This document shows positions 28,012 through 36,937 of a stretch of DNA of 64,000 nt, in pieces. Below the pieces are notes generated by a model. The model worked only from the letters and a program-made list of their open reading frames with translations. It was not told the DNA's origin and searched no databases. The DNA comes from Curtobacterium sp. 9128. Its GTDB lineage: Bacteria > Actinomycetota > Actinomycetes > Actinomycetales > Microbacteriaceae. The DNA is taken from positions 2,542,001 to 2,606,000 of the forward strand of contig NZ_LT576451.1 of assembly GCF_900086645.1 (NCBI RefSeq), read 5' to 3'. Position 1 is the first letter of the stretch; every line of letters starts with the position of its first letter. A program made the position numbers and the translations under genes.

Positions 28012-30341
28012 ACCGAGATGGTGCCACCGACCGCCGACATCGGCGTCGAGGCGTCGCCGACGACCGTCATGCCGACCCGCTCGGCCAGCAGCGCGAGCGA
28101 CTCGTCGATGCGACCGAGCGCGTGCACGCGGTCCCGCAGCGCGTCGCCCTCCGGATCGTCAGGGAGTGACTGCGCCACGTCCTCGAGCCGGTCGGTGATC
28201 CGGGTCCAAACCCCAGCGGCAGCGGCAGCGGGACCGGCCACGACGCGGTCCGACAGCGTGTCCACGGACGCGGCGAGGTGTTCGGCCGCGCCGCGCAGGG
28301 TGGCGGGGACGACCGCCGGGGCCGCACCGGGCCTCCCGGCCAGCTCCCGCGCGAACGCCGCAGCCGCCTGCAGCGACGCCCGCATCCGCGCGTCGGCGCG
28401 CGCCGGTCCGCCCGTCGGGAACCGCACCATCGGCTTGAGGACGCTCTCGAGCTGGTAGGTCGCGTTGTCGACGGCGCGGGAGCGGGAGCGCAGGTCGAGC
28501 CGGTCCGACCGGGAGGCCGTGGTCGCGTCCGCCACGTCACCATCGTCGGTCTCGTCCGCGTCCACCCCCACGGTCGCCAGCACGAAGCCCCGCACCGCCA
28601 CGAGCTGCCGGCGGACGGCACGACGGACGACGCTGCGCGTCGCGAGCGGCAGCACCACCAGGCTGACCAGGATCGCGATGGTCGCGCCGAGCAGGTTCTC
28701 GGCGAGGCGCATCGGGATGAGCGCGTCGGTGAAGGTGCCCGAGTAGTCGTAGACCTGGCAGAGCACGACGACGAGGCACGCCGCCCAGACCGCGTACAGG
28801 CCGCCGAACCCGTACGTGCCGACGGCGAGCAGCACGCAGACGATGACCATCGTGACCCAGGGGTGGTCGGTGCCGAGGACGTGCACCAGTCCGATGCCGA
28901 CCGCACCGCCGACGATCGTCCCGGCGCCGCGGTGGATCCCCTTGCGGACACGCTCCGGGGTGGTGTTCGTGCCGGCGAGGACGATCATCACGCCGATGAC
29001 GCCCCAGTAGAAGCGACTGCCGTCGAGGAGCAGGGCGAGTGGCTCCGTGATCGCGACGGCGATCGCCGCGTGCACCGCGGTCCGGAGCGACGCCGTCATG
29101 TGGAACCGACGCCACGGCCCCTCGGCGATCTCGTCCGCGACGACCGGCACGGCGCCGACCGGGCGGCCACCCGCGAGGATCACCGGGGACGCGAACGGCA
29201 CGCCGTCGCCCGCGCGGGGCAGCTCGTCGCGGAGTTCCCTCCAGCGCAGCCCGGCCGCCCGGAGGTCCGCGAACTCCCGGCCCATCCGCTGCACGAGCAC
29301 CGTGGTCCGCGAACCCCGGTCGGCAGCGGTCGCCGTGATCGCGAACCGGGCTGCGAGCGTCCGTCCCGCGTCGTCCCCGGCGCTGCCGCCGTGCCGGAGC
29401 ACCGTCGTGAACGCCCGGAGCGCTGCGTGCCGGACGTCCTCCGGCGCGCCCTGCTCGACGAGGGCCGCTGCGGCACGACCGAGCTCGTCGATCGCGAAGT
29501 GGGTGTCGAACACGAGTCGGTGCAGCTCGTCGGCCGTACCGTCGACGCCGCTCGCCGCGAGCATGCCGTCGACCGTCAGCGCGATCTCGTGGTACTGCGC
29601 ACGCCGGTGCCGGAGCCGCCGGAGGGCGCGAGCACGACGGCGCGGTTCGTCGGCGGTCGCGAGGGCGGCGGTCGCCGCCTCGAGCACGTCCGACCCGCGC
29701 GCCACGAAGCCGCGCCGGGTGCGCATCAGGGAACGGTACGGGTTCGGGCGGAGGAACACGGTCCGGATCACGATCGTCACGGCGAGGGAGCCGGCGACGA
29801 CGATCGACAGTGGCAGCACCGCGGTCTCCGGAAGCGGCAGCAGCAGCCCGCACAGGTACCCGGAGAAGGCCACGATGGCGGCGTCGGACGCCCACTTCCC
29901 CCACTGGAACGCCAGGAACTGCACGAAGAGCAGCACGACGATGAGCACGAGTTCGACGATGCGGAACGGGTGCAGCGCGATGCTGCCGGCCAGGGCGACG
30001 ACGAAGGGCACGATGACGGCACCGGTGCGCCCGGCGACGCGTCCGGCGCTCGGGTCGACGATGACCAGGCACGTGATGAACGCCGGCATGGCGCCGATCA
30101 TCAGCCCGAGGATCGCGGGCAGCCCGAACCCGAGGGCGATCGCGTACCCGACGGCCATGCCGGCCGGGACGCAGAGCAGGGTGCGGAGGGCGCCCTCGCT
30201 CTTGACGAAGCCCGGGTCGAGGACGAGCAGGCGATCCCACAGGCGCTGACGGCGGGTCCGACGCCGTGGTGGTGTCCGGTGCGTGGGTGCGGAGCGGCCG
30301 CGGTCGGTCCGTTCGATCGTCGCGTCCGTCGTGCTCGTCAC
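28008..30341 (-). CDS. FUSC family membrane protein
   Basis: A 777-residue membrane protein of the FUSC/YccS class, implicated in export of aromatic acids and related compounds. Two sets of membrane helices (about residues 50-190 and 425-590) flank cytoplasmic regions, as in the family; the second set includes RFYWGVIGVMIVLAGTN, the FUSC core. Start choice is uncertain: AGGAGG (30353-30358) is only two bases from the ATG at 30350 and 11 bases from GTG at 30341. A TACTAT -10 box at 30374-30379 rules out earlier starts. It heads the run with dinB and the helicase. Confidence 0.88.
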   Translation of the reverse strand: MTSTTDATIERTDRGRSAPTHRTPPRRRTRRQRLWDRLLVLDPGFVKSEGALRTLLCVPAGMAVGYAIALGFGLPAILGLMIGAMPAFITCLVIVDPSAGRVAGRTGAVIVPFVVALAGSIALHPFRIVELVLIVVLLFVQFLAFQWGKWASDAAIVAFSGYLCGLLLPLPETAVLPLSIVVAGSLAVTIVIRTVFLRPNPYRSLMRTRRGFVARGSDVLEAATAALATADEPRRRARALRRLRHRRAQYHEIALTVDGMLAASGVDGTADELHRLVFDTHFAIDELGRAAAALVEQGAPEDVRHAALRAFTTVLRHGGSAGDDAGRTLAARFAITATAADRGSRTTVLVQRMGREFADLRAAGLRWRELRDELPRAGDGVPFASPVILAGGRPVGAVPVVADEIAEGPWRRFHMTASLRTAVHAAIAVAITEPLALLLDGSRFYWGVIGVMIVLAGTNTTPERVRKGIHRGAGTIVGGAVGIGLVHVLGTDHPWVTMVIVCVLLAVGTYGFGGLYAVWAACLVVVLCQVYDYSGTFTDALIPMRLAENLLGATIAILVSLVVLPLATRSVVRRAVRRQLVAVRGFVLATVGVDADETDDGDVADATTASRSDRLDLRSRSRAVDNATYQLESVLKPMVRFPTGGPARADARMRASLQAAAAFARELAGRPGAAPAVVPATLRGAAEHLAASVDTLSDRVVAGPAAAAAGVWTRITDRLEDVAQSLPDDPEGDALRDRVHALGRIDESLALLAERVGMTVVGDASTPMSAVGGTISV

Positions 30342-30373
30342 CTGGCGCATCGCCTCCTGCGGGGAAAACACCA

Positions 30374-30379
30374 ATAGTA
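30374..30379 (-). promoter_or_regulatory. -10 box of the FUSC-dinB-helicase operon
   Basis: TACTAT on the minus strand matches the consensus well and lies 33-38 bases before the chosen GTG, giving a leader that contains AGGAGG. Confidence 0.45.
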
Positions 30380-30390
30380 CCGCATCTGAA

Positions 30391-31548
30391 CTACTTTGCC
30401 GACGGGGGTCCGAGCACCTCGGTCGCGATCGTGCGCGCCGCCGAGTCCCGCGAGGACGGGTGGTACTGCCCGGCCCGCACGTCCCTGGCCAGCCGCGCGA
30501 GTTCGCTCGACGCCCGGTACGACCCGCCGCCGACGACCCGCATCGCCTCGTCCACGACGGACTGTGCGGCGTCCACCGTGCGGGCCTTGGTGCCGACGAG
30601 GAGCGGGAACCACCGGGGCCCGTGGTCCTCGAGCTCGTCCACGTCCCGAGCCAGCGCGTCCACCTGGAGCGCGACGGCGTCGACCGTCCCCCGCATGTCC
30701 GCTATCGCCCGGCGCACGTCCGGGTCGTCCGCACGCGACGTCCCGTCAATCCCCCGCCGGTCCCGGACCCGCTCCACCGCGAGGTCGAGCGCCCGCGTGG
30801 CGATCCCCACGTACACCGACGCGACGAGCAACTCGAACGCGGCGAACACCCCGAAGACGAGCGGGTCGGCGGTCGGCCCGACCGGCAGCGACCGCACGAT
30901 CCGGTCCGCGGGCACGTGGACGCCCTCGAGCAGGGTCGTCCGGCTCTGCGTCGCCCGCATGCCGAGGGTGTCCCAGTCGTCGAGGTGCCGGATGCCCCCG
31001 TCGGCGCGGAGGGCGAACCCGTGCACCAGTCGCGGCTCGTCGCCCGTCGAGTCCTTGCCGAAGACGCTCAGCACGTCCCACGCTGGTGCCAGCGACGTGG
31101 AGACCTTCGTGCCCGTGAACCGGTAGCCACCCTCGCCGTCGGGCGCGGCCTCGGTCAGCGAGTCGAAGAGCACACGGTCGTTGCCGGGTTCGCTGACCCC
31201 GAAGGCCAGCAGCCGGTCCGCCGCGGCGTGGTCCGTGACGGACTGGAGGAACGACTCACCACGAGCGGACACGCTGCGGGCCGCCTGCACCCAGACCTGG
31301 TGCATGCCGAGGGCCAGCGCCGTCGCCGGCGCGGCCCGGGCGATCTCCCGCTGGACCGCAGCAGTCGCGCGCAGACCGAGCCCGCTGCCGCCGTCCGCGA
31401 TCGGCACACCGATGCGCAGGTACCCGGCCGCGCGGAGTTCGTCGAGGTCCTCGGTGCAGAACGCGTTCTCGGCGTCGTAGCGGGGCGCGCGCTCCGCCAA
31501 CCGGGCGAGCAGGTCGTCCGGGACGGTCCACGGCTTTGCCTTCGTCAT
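30391..31548 (-). CDS. Acyl-CoA dehydrogenase family protein
   Basis: A 385-residue acyl-CoA dehydrogenase-fold flavoprotein. Typical segments are LRAAGYLRIGVPIADGGSGL in the N-terminal helical domain, LLAFGVSEPGNDR with GYRFTGTKVSTSLAPAWDVL in the beta domain, and the helical C-terminal domain ending RVVGGGSYRASSELARLARD. The usual catalytic Glu cannot be assigned by eye. The protein resembles the DszC/monooxygenase-like branch as much as true dehydrogenases, so the substrate is open. TAGTCT (31555-31560) lies six bases before the ATG. It is divergent from the SGNH hydrolase gene. Confidence 0.85.
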   Translation of the reverse strand: MTKAKPWTVPDDLLARLAERAPRYDAENAFCTEDLDELRAAGYLRIGVPIADGGSGLGLRATAAVQREIARAAPATALALGMHQVWVQAARSVSARGESFLQSVTDHAAADRLLAFGVSEPGNDRVLFDSLTEAAPDGEGGYRFTGTKVSTSLAPAWDVLSVFGKDSTGDEPRLVHGFALRADGGIRHLDDWDTLGMRATQSRTTLLEGVHVPADRIVRSLPVGPTADPLVFGVFAAFELLVASVYVGIATRALDLAVERVRDRRGIDGTSRADDPDVRRAIADMRGTVDAVALQVDALARDVDELEDHGPRWFPLLVGTKARTVDAAQSVVDEAMRVVGGGSYRASSELARLARDVRAGQYHPSSRDSAARTIATEVLGPPSAK

Positions 31549-31571
31549 GGCACGAGACTATGTTCCGAGGC
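31549..31571. promoter_or_regulatory. Overlapping divergent leaderless promoters
   Basis: Only 23 bases separate the two start codons. TAGTCT (minus strand, 31555-31560) serves the dehydrogenase at six bases. TATGTT (plus strand, 31559-31564) serves the SGNH gene at seven bases. The two -10 boxes share two base pairs, so the two genes are unlikely to be initiated at the same moment. Confidence 0.55.
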
Positions 31572-32366
31572 GTGTCAGATCGTCATCCGTGGTCCAGGTA
31601 CGTCGCGATCGGTGACTCGTTCACCGAAGGGCTCGGAGACCCGGACCCCACCGTGCCGGGTGGGTTCCGCGGCTGGGCAGACCGGGTCGCCGAGGTCCTC
31701 GCCCACCGGACCGACGACTTCGCGTACGCCAACCTCGCGATCCGCGGACGCCTGCTCCAGCAGATCATCGACGAGCAGGTGTCGGACGCGCTGGCGCTCG
31801 GGCCCGACCTGATCACGATCTCCGCCGGCGGCAACGACATCATCCGCCCGGGCTCGGACCCCGACGAGATCGCCTCGCGCTTCGACCGGACCGTCGCCGA
31901 CCTGCGACGCGACGGCGCGACCGTCGTCATCTTCACCGGCCCGGACGTCGGCATGACCCCGGTGCTCGGGCTCGTCCGTGGCAAGGCGGCGATCTACAAC
32001 GAGCACCTGCACGCCATCGCCCTCAAGCACGGCGCGCTCGTCGCCGACATGTGGGCGCTCCGGGTGCTCCGCGACTCGCGCATGTGGGCGCCCGACCGGC
32101 TGCACCACTCCCCCATGGGCCACGCGACGATCGCCGCGGCCGTGCTCGACACCCTCGGGGTGCAGCACGGTCTCGAGCCCTTCAACCCGGAGCCCCTCGC
32201 CGCACGGCCCTGGCGCGAGGCCCGCGCCGAGGACCTCGGCTGGGCGAAGGAGTACCTCGTCCCGTGGGTCGTGCGGCGCATCCGGCACACCTCGTCGGGC
32301 GACGGTGTCAGCCCGAAGCGCCCGGAGCTCCAGACGATCGTCGAGCACCGGAGCGACACGCCCTAG
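31572..32366 (+). CDS. SGNH/GDSL family hydrolase
   Basis: A 264-residue GDSL-type esterase/lipase. Block I is YVAIGDSFTEGLGD with the catalytic Ser; block II carries Gly in YANLAIRGRLL; block III is SAGGNDI with Asn; block V is APDRLHHSPMGH with Asp and His. There is no signal peptide, so it is cytoplasmic. GTG at 31572 is chosen from the TATGTT box seven bases upstream; the ATG at 31560 lies inside that box. The 3' end faces the carboxypeptidase gene. Confidence 0.92.
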   Translation: MSDRHPWSRYVAIGDSFTEGLGDPDPTVPGGFRGWADRVAEVLAHRTDDFAYANLAIRGRLLQQIIDEQVSDALALGPDLITISAGGNDIIRPGSDPDEIASRFDRTVADLRRDGATVVIFTGPDVGMTPVLGLVRGKAAIYNEHLHAIALKHGALVADMWALRVLRDSRMWAPDRLHHSPMGHATIAAAVLDTLGVQHGLEPFNPEPLAARPWREARAEDLGWAKEYLVPWVVRRIRHTSSGDGVSPKRPELQTIVEHRSDTP

Positions 32367-32370
32367 CGCG

Positions 32371-32440
32371 TCAGGCGCTCTGGGCGAGCCCGAGCGCGTC
32401 AGGCGCCCTGGACGAGCCCGAGCGCGTCAGGCGCCCTGGA
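32371..32440 (-). repeat. Two echoes of the carboxypeptidase 3' end
   Basis: Period 28 bp: gene end at 32427-32440, copies at 32399-32426 and 32371-32398. The unit begins with the gene's last 14 bases (TCAGGCGCCCTGGA on the plus strand, stop included). The second copy is slightly diverged. The period is out of frame. Confidence 0.85.
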
Positions 32441-33659
32441 ACGGGTTCGTCCAGCGCCACCAGATGCCCGGATCCGGGATCGCCTGTTCCAGGACGAGCG
32501 GGACCGTCACCGGGTCGTGGTCCGTGATCGCGAACCGCACCCGTCCGATCCGCTCGCCCTTGGTGCCGAGCGTCACCGCGTCCAGCTTCGTCGTCGCCGT
32601 CACGGTGGTCTTGCCCCACACCAGGACCTCCGACGCGGACTTCGTCACGGCGTCGGTCTCGTCCTTCCACGGCGTCGAGTAGGTGCCGAAGGTCTGCCCG
32701 GCATGGGTCAGCGTGACCACGTGGAAGTTGTCAGCAACCGAGTGCAGCAGTCGCTGGATGTCGGCGTCGAGCGCGTCGTGGTCCTTGCCGCCGAGCATCG
32801 CGCCGATCACCGTGACCGTCTTCCCGCCGCGCTGGTACGTCGCCGCGAAGAGCAGGCACGCACCGGCTTCGTCGAGGGTTCCGGTCTTGATGCCCTCGAC
32901 CCCGTCGATCCCGAGCAGCTTGTTCGAGTTCTCGATGTCGCCGACGTTCGGGATCGTCGCCTGCTTCGTGCCGACGACCTCCTTCACCACCGGGTTCGCC
33001 AGCGCGAGCTTCCCGAGGTCCACCAGGTCCGTCGCCGTCGAGACGTTCTTCGCGTCGAGGCCCGTGGGCTCCTGGATGGACGTCTCGTCGAGGCCGTGCT
33101 CGTCGAGCCACGACGCTGCGGCCTTCTTGTACGCATCCATCGACCCGAACGCCCAGAGTGCCAGCGAGCCCGCGTAGTTGTTCGCCGACTTCATGAGCAT
33201 GACCTGCAGCGTCTGGTACTCCGACAACCGGAGTCCAGAGGGCATCGGAGCGACCTCGCCGTTCTGCGCGAGGTACTGCGCGTAGAGGCCCTCCATCTCC
33301 GGCGTGAACGCGATCGTCGGCCCCGCCTGCCCCTGCGACAGGGGCTTGGCGTCCAGCACGACCAACGCGGTCACGACCTTCGAGATGCTCGCGATCGACC
33401 GCTGCTTCGTGTCGCCGCTCGTGCGGAGGCTCTCCGGGAAGCCGGGCGCCTCGACCGCGGTCGCGCCGTACGACGGGAACGTCAACGACGGGAGCGAGGA
33501 TGTCGGGGCGGCGTACGAGGTGGTCGTGGCGCTCGCCGGGGAGAACGGAACGACCGCTGCGGCGACGAGGTACCCCACCACCAGGACGAGCACCGCGACG
33601 ACCGAGATCGTCACCGGCCTCCTGACGGCGGAACGGGGGCGGCGGACGACACGTGACAC
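32427..33659 (-). CDS. Serine-type D-alanyl-D-alanine carboxypeptidase
   Basis: A 410-residue penicillin-binding protein of the DacA class, which trims peptidoglycan stem peptides outside the membrane. An N-terminal membrane anchor or signal (residues about 16-38) precedes a Thr/Ser-rich linker. Active-site motifs are SISK (91-94), SAN (158-160) and KTG (258-260). The C-terminal region after residue 300 matches the beta-rich domain that follows in DacA proteins. A TACCCT box (33668-33673) lies eight bases before GTG 33659. The gene end is duplicated twice downstream. Confidence 0.92.
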   Translation of the reverse strand: MSRVVRRPRSAVRRPVTISVVAVLVLVVGYLVAAAVVPFSPASATTTSYAAPTSSLPSLTFPSYGATAVEAPGFPESLRTSGDTKQRSIASISKVVTALVVLDAKPLSQGQAGPTIAFTPEMEGLYAQYLAQNGEVAPMPSGLRLSEYQTLQVMLMKSANNYAGSLALWAFGSMDAYKKAAASWLDEHGLDETSIQEPTGLDAKNVSTATDLVDLGKLALANPVVKEVVGTKQATIPNVGDIENSNKLLGIDGVEGIKTGTLDEAGACLLFAATYQRGGKTVTVIGAMLGGKDHDALDADIQRLLHSVADNFHVVTLTHAGQTFGTYSTPWKDETDAVTKSASEVLVWGKTTVTATTKLDAVTLGTKGERIGRVRFAITDHDPVTVPLVLEQAIPDPGIWWRWTNPFQGA

Positions 33660-33741
33660 GACAACCGAGGGTACCGGGGCCGGGTACCGGCCACCTGCGG
33701 AACCGCCGCGATGTGGAGAAGGTGGGTCGAGCCTCCCGGCC

Positions 33742-34560
33742 CTATCCCCGCGCTCGCTGCGCCGCCCGCACCGCCCACAGGCCGACGGCGCTCGCCGCCG
33801 CCACGTTGAGGGAGTCGACGCCGTGGTGCATCGGGATGCGCACCGTCGTGTCCGCGGCGGCGATCGCGGCGGACGTGAGCCCCTGCCCCTCGGTGCCCAT
33901 CACCAGCGCGACGCGATCGGGCACGTCCGCCGCGAAGGCGTCGAGGTCGACCGAGCGGTCCGTCAACGCCATCGCGGCGAGGTGGAAGCCCTGCGCGCGG
34001 AGCGACTCCCCCGCCTCCGGCCAGTCGCCGATCCGTGTCCACGGGACCTGGAGCACCGTGCCCATGCTGACCCGGACGCTGCGACGGTAGAGCGGGTCGG
34101 CGCACCGCGGACTCACCAGCACGGCGTCCGCGCCGAGCCCCGCGACGCTCCGGAAGACGGCGCCGACGTTCGTGTGGTCGACGATGTCCTCGAGGACGAC
34201 GACGAGCTTCGCGTCCCGGACGACGTCCTCGACGCTCGGCAGCTCGGGGCGCTGCATCGCCGCGATCGCGCCGCGGTGCATCCGGAAGCCGGTGAGGTCC
34301 TCGAGCAGGTCGTCCGGGCCGACGAACACCGGACCGTCGTGGTCGGCGACGAGCGGCAGCACGCTGTCCAGCCACTTCTCCTGCACCAGGATGCTCCGCG
34401 GGACGTGGCCGGCGCGGACGGCGCGTTCGATGACGGTGTTCGACTCGGCGATGTACAGGCCGCCCTCCGGCTCGGACACCCGACGCAGCGCGACGTCGGT
34501 CAGTCGGGCGAAGTCGTCGAGGCGGGGGTCGTCGATGGTGTCGATGCGGACGGGGTGCAC
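33742..34560 (-). CDS. TrmH/SpoU family RNA methyltransferase
   Basis: A 272-residue SPOUT methyltransferase that would 2'-O-methylate ribose in rRNA or tRNA. The three SpoU motifs are clear: DHTNVGAVFRSVAGLGADAV (motif 1), VALVMGTEGQGL (motif 2) and VRIPMHHGVDSLNVAAASAV (motif 3), which form the trefoil knot and SAM site. The N-terminal 110 residues are the substrate-binding L30e-like domain. The exact target cannot be inferred. GTG start at 34560 has no obvious -10 box or ribosome site near it. Confidence 0.92.
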   Translation of the reverse strand: MHPVRIDTIDDPRLDDFARLTDVALRRVSEPEGGLYIAESNTVIERAVRAGHVPRSILVQEKWLDSVLPLVADHDGPVFVGPDDLLEDLTGFRMHRGAIAAMQRPELPSVEDVVRDAKLVVVLEDIVDHTNVGAVFRSVAGLGADAVLVSPRCADPLYRRSVRVSMGTVLQVPWTRIGDWPEAGESLRAQGFHLAAMALTDRSVDLDAFAADVPDRVALVMGTEGQGLTSAAIAAADTTVRIPMHHGVDSLNVAAASAVGLWAVRAAQRARG

Positions 34561-34667
34561 TGGTCTCGTTCCGGGGTCGTGGCGCTGTTCGGGTCCGCGC
34601 GTGCCGCGACGCGATGCGGCGTGGGAAGTGGCGGGGTCGGTCGGCTGTTGAGGGTACCGTGAACCTG

Positions 34668-35507
34668 ATGGCGACGAGCGACGCGACCGAGACGGCCCAG
34701 TTCGACCGGGTCGTGGACCTGCTCGCGGGCAAGCGGATCGCGGTGCTCTCGGGCGCCGGCCTCAGCACCGACTCCGGGATCCCCGACTACCGGGGCGGCG
34801 GCCGCGTCGTCCGGAAGCCGATGACCTTCCAGGAGTTCCGCGCCGACGCCGCGAAGCGCCAGCGGTACTGGGCCGGGTCGCACCTCGGCTGGCGGACCTT
34901 CGCCGCCGCACGGCCGAACGCCGGGCACGACGCCCTGGCCTCGCTCGAACGGGCCGGCGTCGTCACCGGGGTCATCACCCAGAACGTGGACGGACTCCAC
35001 CTCCGCGCAGGGTCACGGCGGGTCGTCGAGATCCACGGCTCCATGGACCGCGCCGTCTGCCTGACGTGCGGGCAGGTGTTCGCCCGGGCGGACCTCGCCG
35101 GTGTCCTCGACGCGCTCAACCCCTGGATCGATGACCCCGACTCGGTGCGCCTGCAGCCCGACGGCGACGTCGAGATCACCGACGTCGAGCGCTTCGTCGT
35201 GCCCGACTGCACCGTGTGCGGCGGGATGCTCAAGCCCGACGTCGTCTTCTTCGGCGAGTTCGTCCCGACCGAGAAGTTCGCCGAGTCGGTGTCGATCGTC
35301 GCGGACGCCGACGCACTGCTCGTCGTCGGGTCGTCGCTCACCGTCAACTCCGGCGTCCGGCTCGTCGACCACGCGGCGCGGCGGAAGCACCCCGTCGTGA
35401 TCGTCAACCGCGGTGCCACGCGGAGCGATCGGCGGGCGGCAGCGAAGATCGACGCCGGTACCACGGAGACCCTGGTCGCCCTGGCGTCCCGGCTGGCTCT
35501 GTCATGA
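34668..35507 (+). CDS. Sir2 family NAD-dependent protein deacetylase
   Basis: A 279-residue sirtuin. NAD-binding GAGLSTDSGIPDYRG, the TQNVDGLH motif, the catalytic His in VEIHGSMDRAVC and a Cys4 zinc site (CLTC and CTVC) are all present; FFGEFVP and VGSSLTVNSG complete the Rossmann fold. The zinc module has an insertion, LNPWIDDPDSVRLQPDGDVE, between the Cys pairs. ATG at 34668 is preferred because TACCGT (34655-34660) lies seven bases upstream; GTG at 34659 would lie at the edge of that box. The phosphatase gene follows after seven bases. Confidence 0.92.
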   Translation: MATSDATETAQFDRVVDLLAGKRIAVLSGAGLSTDSGIPDYRGGGRVVRKPMTFQEFRADAAKRQRYWAGSHLGWRTFAAARPNAGHDALASLERAGVVTGVITQNVDGLHLRAGSRRVVEIHGSMDRAVCLTCGQVFARADLAGVLDALNPWIDDPDSVRLQPDGDVEITDVERFVVPDCTVCGGMLKPDVVFFGEFVPTEKFAESVSIVADADALLVVGSSLTVNSGVRLVDHAARRKHPVVIVNRGATRSDRRAAAKIDAGTTETLVALASRLALS

Positions 35508-35514
35508 TCGAGTC

Positions 35515-36153
35515 GTGACCACCCTCCTGTACCTCGTGCGCCACGGCGAGACCGACTGGAACAAGCAGCGCCGCATCCAGGGCTCGACCGACATCCCCCT
35601 GAACGACACCGGACGGGCGCAGGCAGCCGCTTCGGCATCGCTGCTCGCGCGCAGGTCGTTCGACGCCGTCGTCGCCTCGCCGTTGTCGCGCGCGTCGGAG
35701 ACGGGGTCGATCATCGCGTCGCGCCTCGCGCTCCCCGCGCCCACGACGTACCCGGGGCTCGCCGAGCGTTCCTACGGCGAGGCCGAGGGCCTGACCGACG
35801 ACGAGGTCCTGGCGCACTACCCGGACGACGTCATCCCCGGACGGGAGTCGCGGGCTGCGCTGCTCGCCCGCGCGACCGAGACCCTCGCCGAGATCGCGGT
35901 CCGGTACGACGGCGGCGTCATCGTGGTGGCCACGCACGGTGCCGTGATCCGGAGCGTGGTGAACGCCGCGGCTCCCGGGACCGCCGATCGGCACCACACA
36001 CCGATCCGGAACGGGTCGATCCACTCCTTCCGGTGGGACCCGGAGCGCTTCCACGCGGAACTCGTCCGCTTCGACGACCCCATCGACGACGCGTCGGACG
36101 CGCCGGGCAAGTACTCCTTCGAGTACCAGAACCCGCTCGAACAGCGCAGCTGA
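35515..36153 (+). CDS. Histidine phosphatase family protein
   Basis: A 212-residue phosphoglycerate mutase-like phosphatase. The nucleophile motif is YLVRHGETDWNKQRRIQGST, with the second catalytic His in VVATHGAVIRSVV and Glu in LAERSYGEAEG. Broad-specificity phosphatases and cobalamin-type phosphatases share this pattern; the substrate is not evident. GTG at 35515 is seven bases after the sirtuin stop, so the two are probably co-transcribed. Confidence 0.92.
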   Translation: MTTLLYLVRHGETDWNKQRRIQGSTDIPLNDTGRAQAAASASLLARRSFDAVVASPLSRASETGSIIASRLALPAPTTYPGLAERSYGEAEGLTDDEVLAHYPDDVIPGRESRAALLARATETLAEIAVRYDGGVIVVATHGAVIRSVVNAAAPGTADRHHTPIRNGSIHSFRWDPERFHAELVRFDDPIDDASDAPGKYSFEYQNPLEQRS

Positions 36154-36698
36154 GGCGGGCGCAGCAACCGGGCGGGCCGGGCGACCGCGCGCGCGGCGCT
36201 CGGCGTGACGCGGCGCTCGGCGTGGGGGCTCGGCGTGGCGTGATGCTCGCGTGGTGCGGCGACCTGGTGCGGCGCCGTGATCGACTGCGCAGCAATGCCG
36301 ACTGACAGCCCGAACCCGTCACCAGGACCGCGCACTCGGTCGCTCCCGGTCCGCTGCGACCATCCGAGTGCGCAGACCTGCAGCCCACGGACGGCTTCCG
36401 ATCGGCACGATTGCGCACTCGACGCGCAGCGCACGTCGCGCCGCCGTCACTTCATCCCGGCACAAGCGCGAGGATGACCCCGGTCCGACAGCGCAGAAGT
36501 GACGACCTCAGCCGGCCCCTCGTCGCCATTTCCGCGCACTCGATCACTCATGAAGTCGCACTCGAAGTCGCCCACGAAGTCGCACTCGAAACAGAAAACC
36601 GATCGAGTGCGCAGAAGCAACGTCTGCACCACCCACCTCGTCGCCACTCGCGCGCGCTCGATGGACGACGCTCGACAATGCCCCGCGGGAACTCGCCC
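36154..36698. other. Gene-free region with four repeat units
   Basis: I see no gene in these 545 bases. They hold units of the ATCGAGTGCGCAGAA-bounded family at about 36279-36340, 36362-36422, 36486-36544 and 36601-36662, short GGCGCTCGGCGTG reiterations at 36195-36240, and a reiterated GAAGTCGCACTCGAA near 36552-36600. Confidence 0.6.
36279..36662. repeat. Cluster of four GAGTGCGCAGAA repeat units
   Basis: Each 59-62 bp unit opens with a version of GATCGAGTGCGCAGAA and closes with a version of TTTCCGCGCACTCGATC. The best preserved is 36601-36662. Interiors are mostly unique but share CTCGTCGCCA near the right end in the last two units. Confidence 0.65.
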
Positions 36699-36914
36699 TC
36701 AGGCGCCGGGACCGCCGGTGAAGCCCGTCGCCCCATCTGGGCGCGCGGCCTTGGCGTTCGCCGTCCGGATCTCCTGGTCGGCGTCGATGCCGGGCCGGGG
36801 CGCGAGCGGATCCTCCAGCCCCCGCAATGACCGCGCACGACGTGACGCCTGGACCCCCAGCACGACACCGACCGCCACGATCGCGAGGAACACGACCAGC
36901 AGGGTGATGAACAT
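36699..36914 (-). CDS. Small single-span membrane protein (71 aa)
   Basis: A 71-residue protein with one N-terminal transmembrane segment (FITLLVVFLAIVAVGVVLGV) followed by a short cytoplasmic basic patch (RRARSLRG) and a polar tail ending GATGFTGGPGA. No family is recognised. A TAGGCT box (36921-36926) lies six bases before the ATG, the same leaderless layout as many neighbours, which supports a real gene. Confidence 0.75.
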   Translation of the reverse strand: MFITLLVVFLAIVAVGVVLGVQASRRARSLRGLEDPLAPRPGIDADQEIRTANAKAARPDGATGFTGGPGA

Positions 36915-36937
36915 GCCTGCAGCCTAGCGACTGATCC

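Noticed and set aside
26761..30379. LexA box for dinB
   Set aside because: No GAAC-N4-GTTC-like site was seen near the operon start. dinB is read from the FUSC promoter or through coupling.
36279..36662. Possible CRISPR array in the repeat cluster
   Set aside because: The repeated parts are inverted arms with many differences, the spacing is irregular and no cas gene is in the window.
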